From: Chloroflexota bacterium
Lineage (GTDB): Bacteria > Chloroflexota > Limnocylindria > Limnocylindrales > CSP1-4
NCBI GenBank assembly: GCA_005880805.1
Contig: VBFZ01000116.1
Location: 515-6,511 of the forward strand
Reading direction: 5' to 3'
DNA length: 5,997 bases
Below, piece by piece: positions 1-5,997 of this stretch (its first letter is position 1; every line of letters begins with the position of its first letter). The translations under genes and the position numbers were made by a program. Under the pieces are notes generated by a model. The model was given only the letters and a program-made list of their open reading frames with translations. It searched no databases and was not told the origin of the DNA.

Positions 1-1680
1 TGAGACGCCGCTCACCGCGGCCAGACCCGGCTTAGTGAACGTCTTGCCGAGGACGGCGCCGCACTCGACCAGGCGCCGTTCCTCGGGCTGGAGCGAGTCG
101 AGCCGCGATGCCACCAACGCGTGCAGCGTCTCGGGAACCTCCAGGCTCTCGATCGCCCCCGTCGCCCGATACACGTTGCCTGCGCGGGTCAGCAGGCCTC
201 GGTCGAGCAGCATCCGGACGGTTTCGACCGCGTACAGGGGCACGCCCTCCGCGCGATCCAGGATCCGATCGCGGAGGTCGTCGGGAAGGCCGGGGACGAG
301 GCCGTCCAGGAGCTCGCCCATCGCCTGGCTGGACAGCGGCTCGAGGTAGTGCGAGCTGAAGCTCCTCTTGGCGGCGCCCCAGCTCGGCCGCTTGTCGGCG
401 AACTCGGGCCGGGCGAGCGCCAGCACGAACAGCGGATGGCCTCGCGACCAGTCGAGCAGGTACTCGAGGAAGTCGAGCAGGCCGTCGTCGGCCCACTGGA
501 GGTCCTCGAAAACGAGCACGAGCGGCCGCTGGTCGGCGAGCGCCTCGAGGAACCGGCGCCATGCGGCGAATGCCTCTCCGCGTCGATCGCCGTGCAGCTC
601 GGTTGGGGCTTCGAGGCCCACCAGGGGGCGAAGGTGCCGGCCGATCCACTCGGCGTCAGCTCGTTCGAGCGAAAGGGCTGACAGCGCCCGGCCAAGCTTG
701 GCCTCCGCATCGGCGGTCGTATCGGTCTCGAGGATTCCGCCCTCGGCCTTCACGATCTCGCCCAGCGCCCAGAACGAGATCGCGTCCCCGTACGGCAGCG
801 AGCGACCCTGGCGCCAGGCGACGAGATCGCTGGCGGCGTCGGTCTGCTGGAACAGCTCCCAGACCAGCCGGCTCTTGCCGATCCCGGGCACGCCGACGAG
901 CGTCACGAGCTGCGGCTCGCGTTCGCTCTTCACGCGTTCGAGGGCCCCCGCCAACAGGTCGATCTCACGCAGTCGCCCGACCAGGGGAGCCTGGCCCAGC
1001 TGGCGGACGTCTACGCCGAACTGCGAGCGGGCCGCGACCGCCTCGCGCACGGGGACGGGCTCTGCCTTGCCTTTCACCGCCACCGGCTCGTGCTCGCGGT
1101 ATTCGATCCGCCGCGAGGTCGCCCGGTAGGTGGCCTCGTCGACGAGGATCCCGTCTACCGGCGCTGCTGCCTGCAGCCGAGCCGCCGTATTGACGACGTC
1201 ACCGGCGGCCATGCCCTCGCCGGCCTCCGGTCGGGCGTCCAGGGCCACCAGCGCCTCGCCGGTCGTGACCCCGATCCTCACGTTCAGTCGGCCTTCCGCC
1301 GTGAGCCCGTCGCGGATCGTCAGCGCGGCCCGAACGGCCCGCTCCGCATCGTCCTCGTGCGCGACCGGCGCACCAAACAAGGCCATGACCGCATCGCCGA
1401 TGAATTTCTCGACAGTCCCGCCCCACCGGATGAGGTCCGCCCGAACCCGCTCGTGGTAGGGCTGGAGGAGGCCCCGAACCTCTTCCGGGTCCATGCGCTC
1501 GGCCTGCGATGTGAAGCCGACGATGTCCGCAAACAGAACCGTGACGATCCGTCGCTCTTCGCGGATGCGCGGAGCTGCGCGCGCGCCGTCGGCGAGAGCG
1601 GTCCCGCAGTTGAGGCAGAACCGGGCGTCGTCCGGGTTTTCCTTGCCGCAACTTGGGCAGATCACCCCCTTAGTCTGCAC
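1..1680 (-). CDS. Zinc-ribbon / class III nucleotide cyclase / AAA-STAND ATPase fusion protein (3' end outside window)
   Basis: A single uninterrupted minus-strand frame gives 560 residues and continues past the left edge. Residues 8-25 form a zinc ribbon (C8, C11, C22, C25). Residues 42-200 are a class III cyclase domain: FADIVGFT holds metal-binding D52, FIGDAVMALFG holds D96, K92 sits at the purine-contact lysine position, and GDVVNTAARLQ supplies N164 and R168 of the transition-state pair. The residue expected to be Asp or Thr seven positions before N164 is Met157, so ATP specificity is not assured. An ATPase domain follows: Walker A GVPGIGKS (263-270) and Walker B LVLVFEDLQWAD (387-398). 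Residues 470-560 resemble the winged-helix-like part of such proteins. Family members usually run to about 1,000 residues with C-terminal TPR-like repeats, so about half is probably missing here. There is no membrane segment, so it should be cytoplasmic. The start is uncertain: GTG 1680 is chosen, GTG 1665 is possible, and an in-frame stop at 1716-1714 sets the upstream limit. No clear ribosome site precedes GTG 1680. The family call is firm; the cellular signal is unknown. Confidence 0.9.
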   Translation of the reverse strand, partial: MQTKGVICPSCGKENPDDARFCLNCGTALADGARAAPRIREERRIVTVLFADIVGFTSQAERMDPEEVRGLLQPYHERVRADLIRWGGTVEKFIGDAVMALFGAPVAHEDDAERAVRAALTIRDGLTAEGRLNVRIGVTTGEALVALDARPEAGEGMAAGDVVNTAARLQAAAPVDGILVDEATYRATSRRIEYREHEPVAVKGKAEPVPVREAVAARSQFGVDVRQLGQAPLVGRLREIDLLAGALERVKSEREPQLVTLVGVPGIGKSRLVWELFQQTDAASDLVAWRQGRSLPYGDAISFWALGEIVKAEGGILETDTTADAEAKLGRALSALSLERADAEWIGRHLRPLVGLEAPTELHGDRRGEAFAAWRRFLEALADQRPLVLVFEDLQWADDGLLDFLEYLLDWSRGHPLFVLALARPEFADKRPSWGAAKRSFSSHYLEPLSSQAMGELLDGLVPGLPDDLRDRILDRAEGVPLYAVETVRMLLDRGLLTRAGNVYRATGAIESLEVPETLHALVASRLDSLQPEERRLVECGAVLGKTFTKPGLAAVSGVS

Positions 1681-1717
1681 GTTCCGGGTCAGGAATCGAG
1701 GCCCGACGCTTGCTCAT

Positions 1718-1839
1718 TGCGATTTCGCACATCGCTCGAAACACGATCCCCCACCCGCGTCGACCGTCCGATTTCGTAATCCGATTTCGCAGTGGCACGT
1801 CCGCGCGGAAAGACAGCCCGCGCGCTATGCGATTTCGCA
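1718..1839. promoter_or_regulatory. Cluster of four 12-bp inverted repeats, candidate operators
   Basis: Four copies of one motif occur between the divergent cyclase and secD genes: TGCGATTTCGCA at 1718-1729, TCCGATTTCGTA at 1767-1778, TCCGATTTCGCA at 1780-1791 and TGCGATTTCGCA at 1828-1839. The outer two are perfect inverted repeats, TGCGA-TT-TCGCA, and all four share the core CGATTTCG in the same orientation. The spacing is nearly symmetric: gaps of 37, 1 and 36 bases. Start-to-start distances of sites 1 to 3 (62) and 2 to 4 (61) are each close to six helical turns. I noticed no other copy of the palindrome in the window. This is the pattern expected for cooperative binding of a dimeric transcription factor controlling one or both divergent genes. 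The factor is not identifiable from the site alone. The nearest site ends 38 bases upstream of the cyclase GTG. The last lies 60 bases before the secD -10 element. Confidence 0.7.
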
Positions 1840-1899
1840 ACGTCGGCGCGACGGCGAGACCGCCCCCGTGAAGCACCCGGCCGGCGACCGAACCCCTGA

Positions 1900-1905
1900 T
1901 ATCAT
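1900..1905 (+). promoter_or_regulatory. Predicted -10 element of the secD promoter (leaderless or near-leaderless transcript)
   Basis: TATCAT matches the TATAAT consensus at five of six positions and stands out in GC-rich surroundings. It ends 9 bases before the secD ATG, so transcription would start at about 1912-1915, on or just before the start codon. No Shine-Dalgarno sequence is visible before ATG 1915, which agrees with a leaderless mRNA of the kind common in high-GC bacteria. No recognisable -35 hexamer lies at the usual distance (around 1877-1882 the bases are CCGGCC). This is a prediction from position and motif only. Confidence 0.55.
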
Positions 1906-1914
1906 CCCGCCTCG

Positions 1915-3318
1915 ATGCGCCGAGCAATCCCCGTGATCATCATCCTGGTTGGCCTTGCCGCGCTCGTCGTGGACTTCGCGCCGAACTTCAAGATCCCCAC
2001 GTTCGCCGACTCGAACAGCGACCTCCCGACGACGCGCACGATCGCGACCAAGCTGGGCCTCGACCTCGCTGGCGGCGTGAGCGTCGAATACCAGGCGCAG
2101 CCGGTCGGCAACAAGGCGCCGGGCCCGGCCGATATGGACGTCATCCGCAACATCATCGAACGCCGCGTGAACTCCACCGGTGTGACCGAGCCGCTCGTCC
2201 AGACCCAGGGCACGGATCGCGTCGTGGTCGAGCTTCCCGGTGAGACCGACAAGGAAGCGGTGGAGCAGCTCGTCGGATCGACCGGCCAGCTCGAGTTCAT
2301 TCCGCTGCCGGTCGCTCAGTACGGCACGGCCACCTCGCCGGGCCAGTACACGGCCACCGAGGGCCAGGCCCTCCCGTACACCGAAGGCGTGACCGCGCTG
2401 TTCGGCGGCGACCAGGTCAGAAGCGCCAACCCGACGACCGACCAGAACGGCGGCCGGGCGATCGGCTTCGCGCTCCAGGACAAGGGCTCCAAGGCCTTCG
2501 GGACCTACACGAGCCAGCACCGCGGTGAGTTCTTCGCGATCGTCCTCGACGGCGTCGTCGTTTCGGCGCCCAGCATCGACGAGCCCATCACGAGCGGCTC
2601 CGGCATCATCCGCAGCGGCACGGTGGGTGGCTTCCCGTCGTCGGAGGTCAACCGGGTCGTGACGGTCCTGCGCTACGGGTCGCTGCCGTTCCCGATCAAG
2701 GTCGTCCAGGACCAGGTCATCAATCCCACGCTCGGCTCGGAATTCCTGCGGCAGGCCCTCGTTGCGGGCGGCATCGGCATCTTCCTGGTCTTTGCGTTCA
2801 TGCTGATTTACTACCGGCTGCCGGGGCTGATCGCCGACGGAGCGTTGGTCTACTACGCACTCGTCGTCTACGCGATCTTCCGGCTCATCCCGGTGACCCT
2901 GACCCTGGCGGGCATCGCGGGTTTCGTGCTGTCGGTTGGCATGGCGGTCGACGCCAACATCCTGATCTTCGAGCGAAGCAAGGAAGAGCTGCGCCTGGGC
3001 AAGAGCCTGCCCACGGCGATCGAGGCGGGCTTCGCACGGGCCTGGAACTCGATCTTCGACTCGAACGTGTCGAGCCTCATCACCGCGACGATCCTGTACC
3101 AGTTCGGCTCGTCGACGATCCGCGGCTTCGCCCTCGTGCTGATCGTCGGCGTGCTGATCTCGATGTTCACGGCGATCACGGTGACCCGCACCATCCTGCG
3201 ATTCGTCGTCCGACAGGACGCCGTGCGCCGTGCGTGGCTGTTCGGGGTGGGCGAGGACGAGTTCGAGACGCGCCCGATGGGTCGACCGGTACGAGGAGAG
3301 GCCCGCGGGCGTGTTTGA
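1915..3318 (+). CDS. secD: Protein translocase subunit SecD
   Basis: This 467-residue SecD is the RND-type membrane partner of SecF. The SecDF complex couples proton flow to late steps of protein export through SecYEG. Visible parts are: TM1 at about residues 5-20; the conserved LGLDLAGG motif (48-54) at the start of the extracytoplasmic P1 region; the P1 end with FFAIVLDGVVVSAPSI (206-221) and LRYGSLPFP (252-260); then five membrane segments at about 281-300, 303-323, 327-350, 385-397 and 403-425. GMAVDANILIFER (342-354) carries Asp346, the proton-relay aspartate of TM4. The protein is shorter than the 615-residue E. coli SecD, but all functional blocks are present. ATG 1915 is chosen because it directly precedes the TM1 segment and sits just behind a -10 element. 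No yajC gene precedes it. The 3' end contains the secF ribosome site and overlaps secF by 8 bases, so the two are almost certainly co-transcribed and translationally coupled. Confidence 0.96.
   Translation: MRRAIPVIIILVGLAALVVDFAPNFKIPTFADSNSDLPTTRTIATKLGLDLAGGVSVEYQAQPVGNKAPGPADMDVIRNIIERRVNSTGVTEPLVQTQGTDRVVVELPGETDKEAVEQLVGSTGQLEFIPLPVAQYGTATSPGQYTATEGQALPYTEGVTALFGGDQVRSANPTTDQNGGRAIGFALQDKGSKAFGTYTSQHRGEFFAIVLDGVVVSAPSIDEPITSGSGIIRSGTVGGFPSSEVNRVVTVLRYGSLPFPIKVVQDQVINPTLGSEFLRQALVAGGIGIFLVFAFMLIYYRLPGLIADGALVYYALVVYAIFRLIPVTLTLAGIAGFVLSVGMAVDANILIFERSKEELRLGKSLPTAIEAGFARAWNSIFDSNVSSLITATILYQFGSSTIRGFALVLIVGVLISMFTAITVTRTILRFVVRQDAVRRAWLFGVGEDEFETRPMGRPVRGEARGRV
3293..3301 (+). promoter_or_regulatory. 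Shine-Dalgarno sequence that fixes the secF start
   Basis: GAGGAGAGG lies inside the secD 3' end, with 9 bases between it and GTG 3311. This is the strongest ribosome-binding sequence noticed in the window. It favours GTG 3311 over the upstream in-frame GTG 3230. A start at 3230 would add 27 mostly Arg/Gly residues that do not look like a SecF N-terminus. Confidence 0.8.
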
Positions 3319-4495
3319 CGTCATCGGTCGGCGCCGCTGGTTCTACCTGTTCTCGGCCCTCATCACGATCCCCGGCCTCATCTTCATCCTCCTGACATTC
3401 GCCTCGAACGGCCAGGCGGGCTTGAAGTTCTCGATCGACTACACCGGCGGGACGATCTGGCAGGTCCGTTTCGCCGACCCGAACGTGACCCCCGCGCAGG
3501 TCCACCAGGTCCTCGCCGACCACGGTCTGGCCGATTCGACGGTCGAGTCGACGCGAGACGGTGCGATCCTCATCCGAACGCGGCCGATCGGCCTTCCGTC
3601 ACCCCCGCCCTCGCCCAGTCCGACACCGAGCCCGAGCGTGTCGGCCTCCGCGAGTGCCTCGGGCTCCGCTTCGCCCGCGAGTTCGCCGAGCCCCAGCGCA
3701 TCTCCGAAAGCCTCGCCGAGCCCAAGCCCGTCGCCCTCGCCATCCCCCTCGCCTTCGCCGTCCCCGTCGCCGAGTCCCAGCCCGTCGCCGAGTCCCAGCC
3801 CGTCGCCGACGCCGGTCTCGGTTGTCCCGACGAGCGGGGAGATCGGCGGCATCGCGACGGCACTCCAGGACAAGTTCGGCAAGATCGTGGCTCAGCCGCA
3901 ATTGACCACGGTCGGCCCGGTCGTCAGCGCGGACCTGATCCAGCAGGCGGTCGTGCTGATCCTCGTCGGTTCGCTCGGCATCCTGGTCTGGATCTGGTTC
4001 CGGTTCCGGGACTTCAAGTTCGGCGTTGCGGCGCTCGTGGCCATGCTCCACGACGTCATCGTCGTGGTCGGGACCTTTGCGATCCTCGGGACGTTCATCG
4101 GCCTCGAGATCAACGGGCTGTTCGTGACCGCGATGCTGACCGTCATCGGCTTCAGCGTTCACGACACGATCGTGGTCTTCGACCGGATCCGCGAGAACCG
4201 CGCACGCCACTCTGGCGAGTCGTTCGCAGCCATCGTCAACCACTCGATCCTGCAGACGTTCGGGCGGTCGATCAACACGAGCCTGACCGTGGTTCTGACC
4301 CTCGCCGCCCTCCTGCTGTTCATCCAGTCGTCGGAGGTGCGCCCGTTCGTGCTGGCTCTGCTGATCGGGATCGTGTCCGGAACCTACTCGTCGATCTTCA
4401 ACGCCAGCCCGATCCTCGTGACCTGGCACGAGTGGGAGCAGCGCCGCAGGGAGAAGACGCTCGCCGGCCGCTCGCCCAGACGCGCCGCGACCTGA
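3311..4495 (+). CDS. secF: Protein translocase subunit SecF with a Ser-Pro-rich insertion
   Basis: This 394-residue SecF pairs with SecD to form the proton-driven export accessory complex in the cytoplasmic membrane. From GTG 3311 the protein begins MFDVIGRRRW and enters TM1 at about residues 11-31. The extracytoplasmic P1 region opens with the family signature FSIDYTGGT (40-48). The last five membrane segments lie at about 209-229, 237-260, 267-288, 322-338 and 344-370. IGFSVHDTIVVFDRIREN (279-296) is the conserved TM4 block, equivalent to the GYSLNDTIVV block of E. coli. The oddity is residues 97-168, 72 residues of mostly Ser, Pro and Ala inserted in P1 between the strand ending AILIRT and the helix starting at about ALQDKFG. 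Without it the protein would be 322 residues, close to the 323 of E. coli SecF, so this is an insertion in an otherwise complete protein. The gene overlaps secD by 8 bases and is followed 83 bases later by recJ. Confidence 0.95.
   Translation: MFDVIGRRRWFYLFSALITIPGLIFILLTFASNGQAGLKFSIDYTGGTIWQVRFADPNVTPAQVHQVLADHGLADSTVESTRDGAILIRTRPIGLPSPPPSPSPTPSPSVSASASASGSASPASSPSPSASPKASPSPSPSPSPSPSPSPSPSPSPSPSPSPSPSPTPVSVVPTSGEIGGIATALQDKFGKIVAQPQLTTVGPVVSADLIQQAVVLILVGSLGILVWIWFRFRDFKFGVAALVAMLHDVIVVVGTFAILGTFIGLEINGLFVTAMLTVIGFSVHDTIVVFDRIRENRARHSGESFAAIVNHSILQTFGRSINTSLTVVLTLAALLLFIQSSEVRPFVLALLIGIVSGTYSSIFNASPILVTWHEWEQRRREKTLAGRSPRRAAT
3599..3814 (+). repeat. Low-complexity Ser-Pro coding repeat within secF
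   Basis: This 216-base in-frame tract encodes SecF residues 97-168. It starts with mixed Ser-Pro-Thr, passes through a Ser-Ala-Gly stretch (about 109-134) and ends in 16 consecutive Ser-Pro dipeptides (135-166) followed by Thr-Pro. The plus strand is strongly pyrimidine-rich with a hexanucleotide rhythm. Serine is spelled with TCG, TCC, AGC and AGT, so most of the array is not a fresh slippage product. The encoded segment should be extended, flexible and located outside the membrane. Confidence 0.95.
3767..3802 (+). repeat. Exact 18-bp tandem duplication inside the Ser-Pro tract
   Basis: TCGCCGAGTCCCAGCCCG occurs twice back to back (3767-3784 and 3785-3802) and is followed by a third partial start, TCGCCG. 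A related 18-mer at 3713-3730 differs at two positions. The identical pair points to a recent in-frame duplication of six residues, so this tract probably varies in length between relatives. Confidence 0.9.
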
Positions 4496-4578
4496 TCCAA
4501 CCCGCCGACCGGCCCGGTGTCGACCCGCCTGACGCGGACGCAACTCGCGGTGAAGGCAGGCGTGGCATCCTCCGCGAC
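4496..4578. other. Short secF-recJ intergenic gap
   Basis: These 83 bases hold no convincing promoter, terminator or structured RNA. The only inverted repeat noticed, ACCGG-C-CCGGT at 4508-4518, has 5-bp arms and no following T-run, so it is too small to act as an intrinsic terminator. The recJ frame is open across the whole gap and back into secF, but it has no ATG before 4579. Confidence 0.6.
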
Positions 4579-5997
4579 ATGATCCAGCCGGCCTATCGCT
4601 GGCGTTTCCCGGCCGGCACAATCGTCGCTCCGGAGCTCCTCGAGGCGGGGGATCGCGTTGGGTTGTCGCCCCGGCTGGTCGCCATCCTCCACGCCCGAGG
4701 CCTGACCACCGCGCCGGAGCTCGTGGCCTTCGCCGCCGCGCCCGCGGACGGGCTGCACGATCCGTTGCTCCTCCCCGATGCGTCGCTCTTCCTCGAGCGC
4801 TGCGTCACGGCACGGGAGCGCGGGGAGACGATCCTCGTGTTCGGTGATTTCGACGCGGACGGACTGACCGGGTTGGCGATCATGACCACCGCGCTGCGGC
4901 GATTCGGCCTGAACGTGGAGCCATACGTGCCGAGCCGGCTGGAAGAGGGTCACGGTCTCTCGCTCCGCGCCGTCCAAGCGGCCGTGCAAGGCAAGGCCGG
5001 TGTCATCGTCACGGTCGACTGCGGCTCGACGAGCGGGACCGAGATCCGCGCCGCCGCCGATGCTGGCATCGACGTCCTGGTCACCGACCATCACCGGCTG
5101 CCGGAGGTCCTGCCTCCCGCCCGCGCGCTCGTGAACGCGCATCGCGCCGACAGCCAGTACCCGGATCGGCGGCTGGCGGGCAGCGGGGTCGCATTCAAGC
5201 TGGCCCAGCTCCTGGCGCGAGATGGACAACCGGGCCACACGAGTCAGACGGCGTGGACCGCCGACGACCTCAGCCAGCTCGCGATGATCGGGACAGTGGC
5301 GGACGTTGCCCCCGTCCTGGGCGAGAACCGGGCCATCGCGCGACTGGGCCTCGAACGCCTGCGCACCTCTCCGCGTGCGGGACTTGCCGCGCTCCTGGCC
5401 GGTGCCTCGATCCCGCTGGAGACCGTGGACCTCGAGACGGTCGCCTACCACATCGCGCCGCGGCTCAACGCAGCCGGCAGGGTGGGGGAGGCGATGGAGG
5501 CGGCGCGCCTGCTGCTCACCGACGACCTGGCGGAAGCCGAACGATTGGCCGCCACGCTCGAGCACGCGAACGCGACCCGGCGTGACATGACGGCGGACGC
5601 CATGAGCGAGGCATTGGCGGTCGTCGAGGCGATGCCCGACGAACCCGCCACGATCATTCGAGGCAGCTGGCCGGTCGGCATCGTGGGGCTCATGGCTTCC
5701 AAGTTCGCGGAGGATCGCGGCCGGCCGGCAGTCGTGGGAACGACCGTTGGAGAGGTGATCCGCGCTTCGTGCCGGAGTGCGCGAGGCTTCGACCTGGCTG
5801 CCGCACTGGAGTCGTGCTCCGACCTGCTGCTGAGATACGGCGGCCATCCGGGTGCTGCCGGCTTCGAGGTGACGCCCCGGAACTGGGAGCCACTCCGGCA
5901 GCGACTCCTGACACTGGCAGAGGTGAGCCTTCCCGCCCTGGAGACCGACAGGCGCGCCGAGCTCCTCATCGACCTTGCGCTCCCAGCCGCTGATGTC
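4579..5997 (+). CDS. recJ: Single-stranded-DNA-specific exonuclease RecJ (3' end outside window)
   Basis: The first 473 residues of RecJ are present, open to the right edge. RecJ degrades single-stranded DNA 5' to 3' with divalent metal ions in recombinational and mismatch repair. The DHH domain shows motif I VFGDFDADG (87-95; D90, D92, D94), motif II VTVDCG (144-149; D147), the namesake motif VTDHH (168-172), the RecJ-typical LAGSGVAFKL (199-208), GTVADVAP (238-245; D242) and PRLNAAGR (294-301). The DHHA1 domain follows with WPVGIVGLMASK (364-375), SCRSARGFDL (397-406) and LLRYGGHPGAAGF (417-429). The OB-fold domain probably begins near residue 455 and is cut by the edge. At SCRS the usual family form is GSGRS, a mild deviation. 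ATG 4579 gives a family-like N-terminus; an in-frame GTG at 4432 would overlap secF by 64 bases and is less likely. No clear Shine-Dalgarno precedes 4579. The gene is probably part of the secD-secF operon. Confidence 0.95.
   Translation, partial: MIQPAYRWRFPAGTIVAPELLEAGDRVGLSPRLVAILHARGLTTAPELVAFAAAPADGLHDPLLLPDASLFLERCVTARERGETILVFGDFDADGLTGLAIMTTALRRFGLNVEPYVPSRLEEGHGLSLRAVQAAVQGKAGVIVTVDCGSTSGTEIRAAADAGIDVLVTDHHRLPEVLPPARALVNAHRADSQYPDRRLAGSGVAFKLAQLLARDGQPGHTSQTAWTADDLSQLAMIGTVADVAPVLGENRAIARLGLERLRTSPRAGLAALLAGASIPLETVDLETVAYHIAPRLNAAGRVGEAMEAARLLLTDDLAEAERLAATLEHANATRRDMTADAMSEALAVVEAMPDEPATIIRGSWPVGIVGLMASKFAEDRGRPAVVGTTVGEVIRASCRSARGFDLAAALESCSDLLLRYGGHPGAAGFEVTPRNWEPLRQRLLTLAEVSLPALETDRRAELLIDLALPAADV

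Noticed and set aside
368..1129. Plus-strand frames of 190-250 residues opposite the cyclase-ATPase
   Set aside because: They are Ser/Arg-rich with no family signal. The minus strand carries an unbroken frame with cyclase and Walker motifs.
1670..1717. 15-residue minus-strand leader-like frame (ATG 1717) overlapping the cyclase GTG
   Set aside because: It has no ribosome site, and nothing supports translation beyond chance. Its ATG lies beside the first operator-like repeat.
1718..1839. Short CRISPR array or CRP-type sites
   Set aside because: The repeats are 12 bp with uneven spacing of 37, 1 and 36 bases, so not a CRISPR. The half-sites TGCGA are separated by 2 bases, not the 6 of CRP sites.
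1825..3324. 499-residue open frame on the minus strand opposite secD
   Set aside because: The product is dominated by Arg, Asp, Glu and His with no domain or hydrophobic pattern. It is the typical antisense shadow of a high-GC gene, and the plus strand is clearly SecD.
4508..4518. Intrinsic terminator between secF and recJ
   Set aside because: It has five-base arms, a one-base loop and no T-run.
3599..4621. 340-residue minus-strand frame and a Gly-Leu/Gly-Asp repeat frame opposite the Ser-Pro tract
   Set aside because: The repeats are the mirror image of the SecF Ser-Pro codons, not an independent repetitive protein.
4847..4855. GATTTCGAC in recJ as a fifth copy of the operator motif
   Set aside because: It shares only GATTTCG, is not palindromic, and is the codons for Asp-Phe-Asp of RecJ motif I.
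4384..5847. 487-residue open frame on the minus strand opposite recJ and the end of secF
   Set aside because: It is low in hydrophobic residues with no recognisable motif; RecJ motifs on the other strand account for the sequence.

Overview
The window is high-GC bacterial DNA carrying four protein-coding genes, two of them cut by the window edges. One gene lies on the minus strand: a class III nucleotide cyclase fused to an AAA/STAND-type ATPase, running off the left edge. Three genes lie on the plus strand in operon-like order: secD, secF, and recJ, which runs off the right edge. Strong G/C third-position bias, GTG starts, a cyclase-ATPase signalling protein and long Ser-Pro linkers fit Chloroflexota (for example Limnocylindria-like soil or freshwater lineages) or Actinomycetota. 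Chloroflexota is my preference, but it is a guess from style and not a phylogenetic result.

Layout. Positions 1-1680 (minus) encode the first 560 residues of the cyclase-ATPase: zinc ribbon, cyclase domain, P-loop ATPase domain, and the start of the region after it. Positions 1681-1914 are a 234-base divergent intergenic region. It holds four copies of a 12-bp inverted repeat built on TGCGA-TT-TCGCA and a good -10 element placed so that secD would be transcribed with almost no leader. Positions 1915-3318 are secD. SecF most likely starts at GTG 3311, overlapping the secD stop by 8 bases behind a strong Shine-Dalgarno sequence. Positions 4496-4578 are a short gap with no recognisable site. RecJ starts at ATG 4579 and is open to the window end.

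How the genes work together. SecD and SecF form the membrane complex that uses the proton-motive force to help SecYEG/SecA complete protein export. RecJ is a 5'-3' single-strand DNA exonuclease of recombination and repair. It has no mechanistic tie to secretion, but secDF next to recJ is a recurrent bacterial gene order. The divergent cyclase-ATPase is probably a signal-responsive regulator that shares the intergenic control region.

The most unusual things seen are the symmetric four-site operator-like cluster in the divergent promoter region and a 72-residue, nearly pure Ser/Pro/Ala insertion inside the extracytoplasmic domain of SecF. I did not find a defence system, mobile element, CRISPR array or RNA gene.
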